Assembly (NCBI GenBank): GCA_026989405.1
Contig: JALSJL010000337.1
Location: forward strand, 1-13,990
Length of the DNA stretch: 13,990 nucleotides
From: Marinosulfonomonas sp.
GTDB lineage: Bacteria; Pseudomonadota; Alphaproteobacteria; Rhodobacterales; Rhodobacteraceae
Direction of reading: 5' to 3'
The notes beneath the pieces were generated by a model that was not told the origin of the DNA, searched no databases, and worked only from the letters and a program-made list of their open reading frames with translations. This document shows, one piece after another, positions 7,410-13,990 of the stretch. Numbering within the stretch: position 1 is the stretch's first letter; every line of letters starts with the position of its first letter. Position numbers and translations under genes: made by a program.

Positions 7410-8678
7410 CTATTTGATCGCGTCCCAGGCTGCCTGTATTTCGGCGGCGACCTCGGGGGCCGGTTTGCCCCCGGCATAGTCGACCATACCGGTCCAGAAT
7501 GCACCAGCACCAACTGCGCCCGGCATCAGGTCGGACCCATCAAAGCGGAAGGTGGTGGCGTTCAGCAGGATCTCGTTCATCTTGCGCAGGGTCGGGTCAC
7601 CGAACTTTTCGGGGTCAACCCCTTTGTGCGGGGTCAGAAAGCCCGTGCGCGCCATCCAGATTTCATGCGCCTCCGGGGTCTGCAAGAAGGCAATCAGGTC
7701 GCGCGCGCCCTGGCTGTCGGCTGTAATGCCCCAGACCGTGCCCGCGCCCAGAACCGGCTTGCCAAGGTCCATACCGGCATAGGCCGGGAAATAGAAGAAA
7801 TCGGCATCCTCGCCAACAACCGTTCCGTCCGGAAAGAAGGCCGGAATAAAGCTTGCCTGACGGTGCATGTAGCACTGCGGCGGGGATGAAAACAGGCCCT
7901 TGGGACTGTCGCGGAAGTCGGTCGAGGCCACAGCCCCTGCCCCGCCGGCGACAAAATCGTCGTTGCGTGCGAACCACCCGAATTCGTCGATTGCATTGAT
8001 CACGCGTTCGTCGGTGAACTTCACGTCATTGGTCACCCACCCATCATACACGTCAGGCGTCTGGGTGCGCAGCATCAGGTCTTCCACCCAGTCGGTTGCC
8101 GGCCAGCCGGTTGCCCCGCCCGAACCCAGCCCGATGCACCATGGCGTGCCGCCGTCAGAGACGATCTGTTGGGTCAGCGCCTTCAGATCTTCCATGGTTT
8201 CGGGGATGTCATAGCCGGCATCTTCAAAGTTTTCCGGGACATACCAGACCAGCGACTTCAGGTCGACCTTGTAGAAGAAGCCGTAGAGGTCATCCTGCCC
8301 GTCCGGTCCGGCGTAGGTTCCCAGGTCGACCCATGACTGCCCTGCCGCGTAATTGTCGCGAACCCAGTCGCCCGTGCCATCCGGCAAAGGCGCAAGGAAG
8401 CCGCGCCCGGCCATGTCGGCGGCCAGACCGGGTTGCGGGAACACCGCGATGTTTGGCGCAGAGCCGGCTTCGGCATCGACAACAATCTGCTGCTCGAAAC
8501 TGTCTGACCCGGTGTAGCGCACATCATGACCCGATTGTTCGGCGAAAGCCGCCAGAACGGCCTCTACGTTTTCCTGGTCCGGACCGAGCCACGGACCAAA
8601 CACGGTCACCTGTTCGGCCATTGCTGACACCGGCAACAGGGCCACTGCCGCGGCCCCGGCATAAAGAACATTCTTCAT
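7410..8678 (-). CDS. aglE: Alpha-glucoside periplasmic binding protein AglE
   Basis: A 422-residue family 1 extracellular solute-binding protein that captures the sugar in the periplasm and delivers it to AglF/AglG. A classic signal peptide covers residues 1-21 (MKNVLYAGAAAVALLPVSAMA), with cleavage expected after AMA. The mature part begins EQVTVFGPWLGPDQENVEAV and contains tryptophan- and glycine-rich stretches typical of sugar-binding clefts, such as GSGGATGWPATDW. The same frame stays open upstream to 9746, antisense to aglR, but the start at 8678 is fixed by GGGAGG six bases upstream and by the signal peptide. First gene of the agl operon, divergent from aglR, with an operator about 63 bases upstream of the start codon. 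The fold is secure; ligand identity is inferred from the operon. Confidence 0.94.
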   Translation of the reverse strand: MKNVLYAGAAAVALLPVSAMAEQVTVFGPWLGPDQENVEAVLAAFAEQSGHDVRYTGSDSFEQQIVVDAEAGSAPNIAVFPQPGLAADMAGRGFLAPLPDGTGDWVRDNYAAGQSWVDLGTYAGPDGQDDLYGFFYKVDLKSLVWYVPENFEDAGYDIPETMEDLKALTQQIVSDGGTPWCIGLGSGGATGWPATDWVEDLMLRTQTPDVYDGWVTNDVKFTDERVINAIDEFGWFARNDDFVAGGAGAVASTDFRDSPKGLFSSPPQCYMHRQASFIPAFFPDGTVVGEDADFFYFPAYAGMDLGKPVLGAGTVWGITADSQGARDLIAFLQTPEAHEIWMARTGFLTPHKGVDPEKFGDPTLRKMNEILLNATTFRFDGSDLMPGAVGAGAFWTGMVDYAGGKPAPEVAAEIQAAWDAIK

Positions 8679-8682
8679 TTGA

Positions 8683-8690
8683 TTCCTCCC
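8683..8690 (-). promoter_or_regulatory. Strong ribosome binding site of aglE
   Basis: GGGAGGAA on the minus strand, with the GGGAGG core six bases before the ATG at 8678. It decides the aglE start within a much longer open frame, and its strength fits the high output expected of a periplasmic binding protein. Confidence 0.8.
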
Positions 8691-8740
8691 AATAGGCGTT
8701 TGGCGACGCCAGTAATGATTTCCAAGCGACTCAGGCATAA

Positions 8741-8754
8741 CCAAAGCGCTTTGG
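8741..8754. promoter_or_regulatory. LacI-type operator in the aglE promoter region
   Basis: CCAAAGCGCTTTGG is a perfect 14-bp palindrome with a central CG, the form expected for LacI/GalR-family repressors, and it lies next to a gene of that family. It sits 63-76 bases upstream of the aglE start codon. A weak promoter on the minus strand (TTGTTT at 8779-8774, 16-base spacer, TATCCA at 8757-8752) would overlap it, so bound AglR could block polymerase. The operator call is strong; the promoter call is tentative. Confidence 0.8.
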
Positions 8755-8801
8755 ATAACATGAGGGTTGCCGAAAACAATCGCCCTGTCAACGACCGGAA
8801 T

Positions 8802-8829
8802 CTGACAAAGGTCTTTAATTGCATATTCT
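8802..8829 (+). promoter_or_regulatory. Candidate aglR promoter
   Basis: CTGACA (8802-8807) and TATTCT (8824-8829) are separated by 16 bases and resemble -35 and -10 elements (5/6 and 4/6 matches to the sigma-70 consensus). Transcription would begin near 8836, leaving a leader of about 80 bases that contains the second operator. No other element supports it. Confidence 0.3.
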
Positions 8830-8900
8830 AAAAATGGATTATGAGCCCCCTCGCATGACCTTTGACCTGGCCCGAAAATCCCCTTACACATCCCAAAGGA

Positions 8901-8918
8901 ATTGAAAGCGCTTTGAAT
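8901..8918. promoter_or_regulatory. Second LacI-type operator, abutting the aglR start codon
   Basis: ATTGAAAGCGCTTTGAAT is an 18-bp palindrome with one mismatched pair. It has the same AAAGCGCTTT core as the site at 8741-8754; the two centres are 162 bp apart. It ends directly before the aglR ATG (8919) and begins right after the AAAGGA that looks like the aglR Shine-Dalgarno sequence (8895-8900). This suggests autoregulation of aglR, and possibly looping between the two sites. Confidence 0.75.
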
Positions 8919-9944
8919 ATGAATCTCAAGGAACTGGCCAATCTTCTGGGGCTGTCCCAGACAACCGTCAGCCGGGCGCTGAATGACTATCCCGAGGTCA
9001 ATGAGGCCACCCGGAAACGCGTGGTCGAGGCAGCGCGTGCCAACAACTACAGCCCGAACAACCGGGCCAAGGGGCTGGCGACCGGGCGTTCCATGGCCAT
9101 CGGCCATGTCATTCCGATCTCTACCCAGCACGAAATCGTGAACCCGATTTTTGCCGACTTCATCGCCGGCGCCGGACAGGTCTATTCTGCCAACAACCAT
9201 GACATGCTGCTGTCGATGGTGCCCGATCTGGAAGAAGAGGCCACCTACCGCAACATGGCCGCGCGCAGGTCGGTTGACGGGGTCATCGTCCACGGCCCCC
9301 GCGCGCACGATCCGCGCATTTCCTTGCTGGATGAACTGGGCCTGCCCTTTGTCGTGCACGGCCGGGCCGGGCAGAACGAAAGCGACTACAATTGGGTGGA
9401 CGTGAACAACAGCCGTTCCTTCCAGCGCGCCACGAATTTTCTTTTCGATCTCGGACATCGAAGAATTGCCCTTGTCAACGGGCTGGAAGACATGGACTTC
9501 GCGCGCCGGCGGCGCGAGGGCTATGTCGAAGCGCTCCGCGATCACGGCCTGGCCCCCGACCCCGCGATCATGCGGTCGTCCGAAATGACCGAGGAATACG
9601 GCTGGAAAGCCGCCCGTTCGATGCTGGCCTCCACCAACCCGCCAACCGCATTTGTAGTGTCGTCCATGTTGACGGCCATCGGTGTGCGCCGTGCCATTGG
9701 CGACATCGGGCAGCGCATGGGGCGCGACATCTCGGTGATTATCCATGATGATGTTCTGTCCTATCTGCGCAACGGCGATGACATCCCCATTTTCACGGCC
9801 GTCAGATCATCGGTGCATCACGCCGGGCGTCTTTGCGCCGAGATGCTGCTGGATATCATCCAGGGCCATACCCCGCCCCCGCGCAACCTGTTGCTTGAGA
9901 GCGAACTTGTGGTTGGCGGATCAACCGGGCCGCTCAGGGCATGA
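8919..9944 (+). CDS. aglR: LacI-family repressor AglR
   Basis: A 341-residue transcription factor. The N-terminus MNLKELANLLGLSQTTVSRA (residues 1-20) is a LacI helix-turn-helix. The hinge helix with KGLATGRS, at about residues 50-57, carries the leucine that in this family intercalates at the central CG of the operator, matching the two operators seen here. The rest is a sugar-binding periplasmic-binding-protein-like domain. The frame is open from a TTG at 8862, but homology begins at the ATG at 8919; an in-frame TTG at 8913 is another possibility. The nearest Shine-Dalgarno (AAAGGA) is 18 bases before the ATG, unusually far. Expected to repress aglEFGAK and its own operon until an alpha-glucoside or derivative binds. 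Its end overlaps the next gene by 4 bases. Confidence 0.92.
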   Translation: MNLKELANLLGLSQTTVSRALNDYPEVNEATRKRVVEAARANNYSPNNRAKGLATGRSMAIGHVIPISTQHEIVNPIFADFIAGAGQVYSANNHDMLLSMVPDLEEEATYRNMAARRSVDGVIVHGPRAHDPRISLLDELGLPFVVHGRAGQNESDYNWVDVNNSRSFQRATNFLFDLGHRRIALVNGLEDMDFARRRREGYVEALRDHGLAPDPAIMRSSEMTEEYGWKAARSMLASTNPPTAFVVSSMLTAIGVRRAIGDIGQRMGRDISVIIHDDVLSYLRNGDDIPIFTAVRSSVHHAGRLCAEMLLDIIQGHTPPPRNLLLESELVVGGSTGPLRA

Positions 9945-11281
9945 CCGGCGCGCCCGCCTTGCCCGCACGGCAAGAGTTTCCGCAGGATTTCGTGTTCGGA
10001 ACGGCCACGTCGGCCTATCAGATCGAGGGGCAGAGATCGGGGGGCGCTGGCGCGTCGCATTGGGATGCCTTTGCCCAACTGCCGGGCGCAATATCCGATG
10101 GAACGAGCGGCGATGTCGCCTGCGACCACTATCACAGGTATGAACAAGACCTCGATCTTGCCGGCCCGTTCGACGCTTACCGGTTTTCGATCAACTGGTC
10201 GCGTGTCCTGCCGGAGGGCCGTGGCCGGGCAAACCCGGAAGGGCTCGCTTTTTATGACCGGCTGGTGGATGCCATGCTGGCGCGCGGCCTGAAACCGTTT
10301 GCGACGCTTTACCATTGGGACCTGCCGCAGGCGCTTTCGCAAAAGGGCGGCTGGAGCAGGCGCGATATTGCCGGATGGTTCGGTGATTTTGCCGAAACAG
10401 TCATGCGCAGGCTTGGCGACCGGGTTGAAAGCGTGGCGACGATAAATGAGCCGATGTGCGTTTCCTGGCTTGGTCATTTCGAAGGGATCCATGCGCCCGG
10501 TCAGCGCGATCTCGCGACGGCGGCGCGCGCCCACCATAATGTGTTGCTGGCCCACGCCGAAGCGATGACCCGACTGCGCGGCATGGGCATCGACAACCTG
10601 GGAATTGCGCTGAATTTCGAAGCCATCGCCCCTGCTTCGGGGCACAAAGGCGACCTGCGCGCGGCGGCGGTCCGTGATGCGATTGCAAACCGCTGGTTCA
10701 TTGAAGCCATCTGTCATGGGACCTACCCCCGGTTGGCGCTCGAGGGTCTGGAACCACTGCTTGAGCCGGGCTGGCAGGACGATCTGGCGCAAATCAGCCA
10801 GCCGATCGACTGGTTGGGTGTCAACTATTACACCCGCAACACCATAGCGGCCGCCCCGGGCAAGCCGTGGCCCGGGTATGGACAGGCACCAGCCCCCCTG
10901 CCCAGGACCGACATGGGGTGGGAAATCTATCCGCGGGGGCTGCATGATCTTCTGGTCCGGCTTGCGACAGAACATGTGGGGTCCTTGCCGGTGGTTGTCA
11001 CCGAAAACGGAATGGCCAACAAGGACCGGCCCGAGGGCGGACAGGTCCACGACCCGGCGCGTATCGCCTATATGGACCAGCATTTGCGCGCGGCCCTGGC
11101 CGCCATCGGGGATGGTGTGAACCTGAAAGGGTTCTTCTGCTGGTCGCTGCTCGACAATTTCGAATGGTCCCATGGCTACGAAAAACGCTTCGGCCTCGTT
11201 CATGTCGACTACAAGACGCAGCTGCGAACGCCGAAATCCAGCTACCAAACCTACAAAGCCGCGTATAAGAAAGCCCAATGA
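9941..11281 (+). CDS. GH1 beta-glucosidase (cytoplasmic)
   Basis: A 446-residue glycoside hydrolase family 1 enzyme of normal full length, splitting beta-glucosides (possibly also beta-galactosides) with retention of configuration. Visible motifs: the N-terminal FVFGTATSAYQIEG (residues 17-30), acid/base glutamate in TINEP (E170), YYTRN in the core, nucleophile glutamate in VTENG (E355), and the C-terminal WSLLDNFEWSHGYEKRFGLV (401-420) that lines the glucose subsite. No signal peptide, so its substrate must be imported, presumably by the agl transporter or another one. It starts within the aglR stop (ATGA at 9941-9944) and ends overlapping glk, so all three should be translated together. Family and catalytic residues are certain; the natural substrate is unknown. 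Confidence 0.95.
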   Translation: MTGAPALPARQEFPQDFVFGTATSAYQIEGQRSGGAGASHWDAFAQLPGAISDGTSGDVACDHYHRYEQDLDLAGPFDAYRFSINWSRVLPEGRGRANPEGLAFYDRLVDAMLARGLKPFATLYHWDLPQALSQKGGWSRRDIAGWFGDFAETVMRRLGDRVESVATINEPMCVSWLGHFEGIHAPGQRDLATAARAHHNVLLAHAEAMTRLRGMGIDNLGIALNFEAIAPASGHKGDLRAAAVRDAIANRWFIEAICHGTYPRLALEGLEPLLEPGWQDDLAQISQPIDWLGVNYYTRNTIAAAPGKPWPGYGQAPAPLPRTDMGWEIYPRGLHDLLVRLATEHVGSLPVVVTENGMANKDRPEGGQVHDPARIAYMDQHLRAALAAIGDGVNLKGFFCWSLLDNFEWSHGYEKRFGLVHVDYKTQLRTPKSSYQTYKAAYKKAQ

Positions 11282-12240
11282 CAGATACAGGCAAAGCCCG
11301 ATTGAACCTGGTCGCAGATATCGGCGGCACGAACACCCGTATGGCGCTCGCTCGGGGCCGGCAGGTGTTGCCGGACAGCATCCGCAGTTTTCAGAACCGG
11401 GAATACGCGGCTCTGGGGCAAATCATCGGGCGGTTTCTGTCCGAAACCGGCGCGAAGGTCACCGGGGCGTGTTTTGCGGCAGCCGGCATCGTGGAAGACG
11501 GGCGGGTCGACATGACCAACCTTGACTGGGCGATCGATCATGCGTCACTGCGCGAACAAATCGGGTGCGCAACGGTTGAAATCATCAATGACCTGCAGGC
11601 GCAGGGCCATGCCCTTGGCCATCTCGCGCAAACGTCGGTGGATGTGCTCGTCCCTGCACAGGATGCTCCTGCCGACACCAGACTTGTTGTCGGGATCGGC
11701 ACCGGGTTCAACGCGGCGGTTGTGTTCGAAACCGCGGCAGGCCGGCTGGTTCCGCCCTCGGAAACCGGCCACACCGATCTTCTGGTCCGCACTGAAGCCG
11801 AATTTGCGTTCATGACCTACCTGCTGGGCGAAAAAGCTCGTGCCGAAACCGAAGATGCCCTTTCCGGTCAGGGGTTGGAGAATATTTATCATTGGGTGTC
11901 GGGCCAACATGCGGCAGCGTCCGACATCATGGACGCGGTGGCCTCGGGCCGTGATCCGAAGGCTCTGCAAGCCTTTGACCACTTCACCGGATTGTTGGCC
12001 AGAACGCTTGGGGCGCTGTCGCTGGTTCACCTGCCGGTCGGCGGGGTGTTTCTGGCCGGCGGGGTTGCCCGGGCCATTGCGCCCCACCTGAACCGGTTCG
12101 AGTTCCGAAACCGGTATCGCGACGGCGGAAGATTTGCCCCGCTGATGGAAAGGTTCGCGGTGCATGTCATCACCGACGACAACGCGGCCCTGACGGGCTG
12201 TGCTGCCATGCTCGAATCCCGCGACTTTACGGCATCTTAA
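11278..12240 (+). CDS. glk: Glucokinase Glk
   Basis: Phosphorylates cytoplasmic glucose with ATP to glucose 6-phosphate, feeding the glucose set free by AglA and the GH1 enzyme into central metabolism. At 320 residues it matches E. coli Glk (321). Motifs: phosphate-binding ADIGGTNTR (residues 13-21), catalytic Asp105 in the IND triplet (103-105), GIGTGFNAA (139-147), the glucose-binding pair Glu162 and His165 in PSETGH, LSGQGLENIY (195-204), and the adenosine-site loop VFLAGGVARA (257-266). It belongs to the Glk family proper and lacks the ROK zinc-cysteine signature. It begins in the ATGA overlap with the GH1 gene. No terminator is seen after it; the next gene on the same strand starts 68 bases later. 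Confidence 0.95.
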   Translation: MTDTGKARLNLVADIGGTNTRMALARGRQVLPDSIRSFQNREYAALGQIIGRFLSETGAKVTGACFAAAGIVEDGRVDMTNLDWAIDHASLREQIGCATVEIINDLQAQGHALGHLAQTSVDVLVPAQDAPADTRLVVGIGTGFNAAVVFETAAGRLVPPSETGHTDLLVRTEAEFAFMTYLLGEKARAETEDALSGQGLENIYHWVSGQHAAASDIMDAVASGRDPKALQAFDHFTGLLARTLGALSLVHLPVGGVFLAGGVARAIAPHLNRFEFRNRYRDGGRFAPLMERFAVHVITDDNAALTGCAAMLESRDFTAS

Positions 12241-12294
12241 CCTTGCCGGCCTTATTCATGGCGCCGGTGCCGGGCGGACAGCCAAACCGGCCGC

Positions 12295-12301
12295 AAAAGG
12301 G
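12295..12301 (+). promoter_or_regulatory. Ribosome binding site setting the response-regulator start
   Basis: AAAAGGG lies seven bases before the ATG at 12309. The frame is open further upstream to a TTG at 12243, but this site and the receiver-domain homology both favour 12309. Confidence 0.6.
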
Positions 12302-12308
12302 TTGCCCA

Positions 12309-12695
12309 ATGGTCTTGCGCAAGGAAATCAGGGTGTTGGTGGTCGATGACATGTCGGTCTCGCGCCAGATTCTGCTCCAGATGCTTGAAGTGATCGGGAT
12401 CAACCATGTGCGCACGGCCGGCGATGGCCAGATGGCCTGCGCCAGTCTTTCGGCCGAACCGGCAGAGCTTGTGATCGCCGACCTGAACATGCCCGGAATG
12501 GACGGGCTGCAACTGTTGCAGAAACTGCGATGTGACCGCCGCCATTGCGAGGTCGGCTTTGTGATGACCAGCGGCGATGAAACGGACCCGAGAATAGCCG
12601 ACGCCAAGCGGCTTGGCATGAACCTGTTTCTTCCCAAACCCTTCAATATCAACAAGTTGGTGAAATGTCTTGAAGTTGCGGCCGGTCGTCTTTAG
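12309..12695 (+). CDS. CheY-like single-domain response regulator
   Basis: A 128-residue protein made only of a phospho-receiver domain, with no output domain. The active-site set is complete: acidic pair Asp13-Asp14, phosphoacceptor Asp58 in ADLNMPGMDG, Thr87 in MTSGD, and Lys110 in PKPFN. It could act like CheY at the flagellar motor, as a phosphate sink, or as a relay in a phosphotransfer chain; no kinase or chemotaxis gene is nearby to decide. It follows glk by 68 bases on the same strand, so read-through from the sugar operon is possible but unproven. Its TAG stop overlaps the TAA stop of the opposing gene (TTAG at 12692-12695), leaving no intergenic space. A small 5-bp stem (12695-12707) sits at the junction but lacks a T-tract. 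Confidence 0.92.
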   Translation: MVLRKEIRVLVVDDMSVSRQILLQMLEVIGINHVRTAGDGQMACASLSAEPAELVIADLNMPGMDGLQLLQKLRCDRRHCEVGFVMTSGDETDPRIADAKRLGMNLFLPKPFNINKLVKCLEVAAGRL

Positions 12696-13891
12696 GGCGC
12701 ACCGCCCCCGCCCTGCCACCAGTCGCCGGGCTTGAGGCGGCTCCGCTGGCGTTTTTGTTTGTGCAGCCAGCGTGCGAGTTTCCGCGCACGGCCGGTGGCC
12801 AGCCATTGCCAGAGCCGGTCAAACGCAGTTGCGCGGTTGTTGAACGGGCACACCCGCATGCAGATGGCGCAGTCTGTCTTCAGTTTGGCCCAGTAACCGA
12901 AGCAGGCCTCGCAATTGGCGGACCATTTCCGGACACCCTTCAGGGTTGACCGGCTGCTTGACGCAATTTCCGGCTGTCCTTTGGGCAAGGCCTTGGGGGG
13001 GCAGGCATCGGCACACACGGTGCACTGCGCGCAATAGTCTGCAAGCCCCAACCGGCGCGGGGCATCGACTGCCAGGGGCATGTCGGTGAAAATCTTGGAA
13101 AACCGGACCCGCGGCCCGTATTCCGGCGTCAGCACCATCTGGTTGCGGCCATATTCACCAAGGCCCGCCTTGATCGCATAGGGGATGACCAGAGCCGTGT
13201 CGTTCATCGATGCGATGGCCTGAAATCCCAGGTTGCGAATGTAGGCGGCAAGCTGGATACAGATGGCCGCCTCATGGCTGTATTCGCGCCCGGTCGCCGT
13301 GCCGGCAAGAGCCGAAGGATAGGTCTCGACCAGATCGAAATCCATCGCGTGCCCCATCACGATGACATGGCTCAGCCCAGGCGGCAGATCGCTTTCCACC
13401 GGTGTCATGTCGCGCGTGTCGGGCCGGTGTGTGTAATGCCACCGTTCGTCCAGGTAGGTGATGCCAACCAGATCGGCCCCGAAAAGGCGGGCGATGCGCT
13501 TGATTCCGGCCGCTTCCTGCTCGGGTGCTGCCAGGTCGACCTGCGTCGGAGCGACCGGCGTATCGCATTCGATCGGCGCCTGAAACCCTTCCCGGATACC
13601 ACGATCACTGGCCCGCCCCGAAATGATGTCACTGACGATCCACGCGGCATTGCGCAGCGCAAAATCACGCTGCGAAAAACCGGCGCCTCGACGCGGGGTT
13701 GCGCTCATCCTGTAGCTGTCGAAAAACGCATCCGTATCCCTGGAGCGCACCGTGTCGTCCCAGAACGCGCGCGTGAACATGTCGTCCATCTGACTGAACC
13801 GTTCAAACTCGGGCGAAATCTGAAAACCCGCAGCGGCGTCGCTGTCCAGCAAGTGCTGCGGCGTTTTCCGGGCGTTTTGCGGCCAGTTCAA
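12692..13891 (-). CDS. Reductive-dehalogenase-like Fe-S/corrinoid protein, stand-alone
   Basis: A 399-residue protein resembling the catalytic RdhA family: cobalamin- and 4Fe-4S-dependent enzymes that remove halogens from organic compounds. Features: an N-terminal block FERFSQMDDMFTRAFWDD (residues 29-46); REYSHEAAICIQLAAYIRNL (202-221); GEYGRNQMVLTPEYGPRVRF (245-264); and two 4Fe-4S motifs, C287-x2-C290-x2-C293-x3-C297-P and KW-x4-C-x2-C330-x10-C341-x2-C344-x3-C348-P. Tyr204 and Lys266 are 62 residues apart, the same spacing as catalytic Tyr426 and Lys488 of NpRdhA as I recall them. There is no Tat signal, no fused reductase domain and no rdhB anchor, so it is probably soluble and cytoplasmic. 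The start is a TTG at 13891; the first in-frame ATG (13789) would remove part of the N-terminal block. Epoxyqueuosine reductase is a more distant alternative. Substrate unknown. Confidence 0.8.
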   Translation of the reverse strand: MNWPQNARKTPQHLLDSDAAAGFQISPEFERFSQMDDMFTRAFWDDTVRSRDTDAFFDSYRMSATPRRGAGFSQRDFALRNAAWIVSDIISGRASDRGIREGFQAPIECDTPVAPTQVDLAAPEQEAAGIKRIARLFGADLVGITYLDERWHYTHRPDTRDMTPVESDLPPGLSHVIVMGHAMDFDLVETYPSALAGTATGREYSHEAAICIQLAAYIRNLGFQAIASMNDTALVIPYAIKAGLGEYGRNQMVLTPEYGPRVRFSKIFTDMPLAVDAPRRLGLADYCAQCTVCADACPPKALPKGQPEIASSSRSTLKGVRKWSANCEACFGYWAKLKTDCAICMRVCPFNNRATAFDRLWQWLATGRARKLARWLHKQKRQRSRLKPGDWWQGGGGAP

Positions 13892-13926
13892 GGCATGTCA
13901 TCCGTGCATGGTTACATCTTGCTACA

Positions 13927-13990
13927 CTAACCGGCTTTGCGCGTCGCCAGCAACAGGTTGGTTTCGCTGACCAATACGCCGTCCATCCGG
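13927..13990 (-). CDS. C-terminal end of an unidentified gene (possibly a methyltransferase)
   Basis: Only the last 20 codons are present, ending DGVLVSETNLLLATRKAG and a TAG stop at 13929-13927. The ending resembles the final strand of class I SAM-dependent methyltransferases, but this is too short to establish. It lies 35 bases upstream of the reductive-dehalogenase-like gene on the same strand, so the two may share a transcript. Confidence 0.4.
   Translation of the reverse strand, partial: RMDGVLVSETNLLLATRKAG

Noticed and set aside
8679..9746. Minus-strand extension of the aglE frame to 778 codons
   Set aside because: It is antisense to aglR, has no supported start, and aglE has a clear signal peptide and strong ribosome site at 8678. 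The open frame is an effect of GC-rich codon bias.
9818..11278. 486-codon minus-strand frame opposite the GH1 gene
   Set aside because: It is a mirror frame of a securely identified GH1 gene, and its translation is rich in Arg, Gly and Pro with no recognisable motif.
12692..13891. Epoxyqueuosine reductase (QueG) as identity of the Fe-S protein
   Set aside because: The KW-Cys-Trp block before the second cluster and the GEYGRNQ...YGPRVRF segment fit RdhA better, and no HEAT-like C-terminal repeat region is evident.
1..13990. Mobile element, CRISPR array, attachment site or tRNA
   Set aside because: No transposase or integrase, no spaced direct repeats and no tRNA-like cloverleaf were seen; intergenic spaces are all under 250 bases.

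Overview
The window looks like a chromosomal segment of an alphaproteobacterium, most likely a member of the Rhodobacterales (roseobacter type). This is inferred from the high GC content, the alphaproteobacterial character of the proteins, and an agl operon in the same order as the aglR/aglEFGAK locus known from Sinorhizobium meliloti. No tRNA, rRNA, insertion sequence, integrase or CRISPR array is visible, and gene packing is tight, so this reads as ordinary chromosome rather than a mobile island.

Layout. (1) Positions 1-1215, minus strand: guaB (IMP dehydrogenase), cut by the left edge. (2) 1295-2254, minus: a membrane protein of the TehA/SLAC1 (TDT) family. (3) 2426-8678, minus: an alpha-glucoside uptake and cleavage operon, transcribed as aglE (periplasmic binding protein), a stem-loop, aglF and aglG (permeases), aglA (GH13 alpha-glucosidase) and aglK (ATPase). 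(4) 8679-8918: a divergent control region with two LacI-type operators. (5) 8919-12240, plus: aglR (LacI-family repressor), a GH1 beta-glucosidase and glk (glucokinase), joined by 4-base ATGA overlaps. (6) 12309-12695, plus: a CheY-like single-domain response regulator. (7) 12692-13891, minus: a stand-alone reductive-dehalogenase-like Fe-S/corrinoid protein whose stop codon overlaps that of the response regulator. (8) 13927-13990, minus: the last 20 codons of another gene.

How the genes work together. AglE captures a glucoside in the periplasm, and AglF/AglG with AglK import it intact. AglA (alpha linkages) or the GH1 enzyme (beta linkages) releases glucose in the cytoplasm, and Glk phosphorylates it. 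AglR probably controls both arms through palindromes with an AAAGCGCTTT core, one in the aglE promoter region and one touching the aglR start codon.

The agl system is a known type. The items most worth a second look are the orphan RdhA-like protein, the pairing of alpha- and beta-glucosidase under one repressor, the operator placed between the Shine-Dalgarno sequence and start codon of aglR, and the aglE-aglF stem-loop. I found no clear evidence of a wholly new system.
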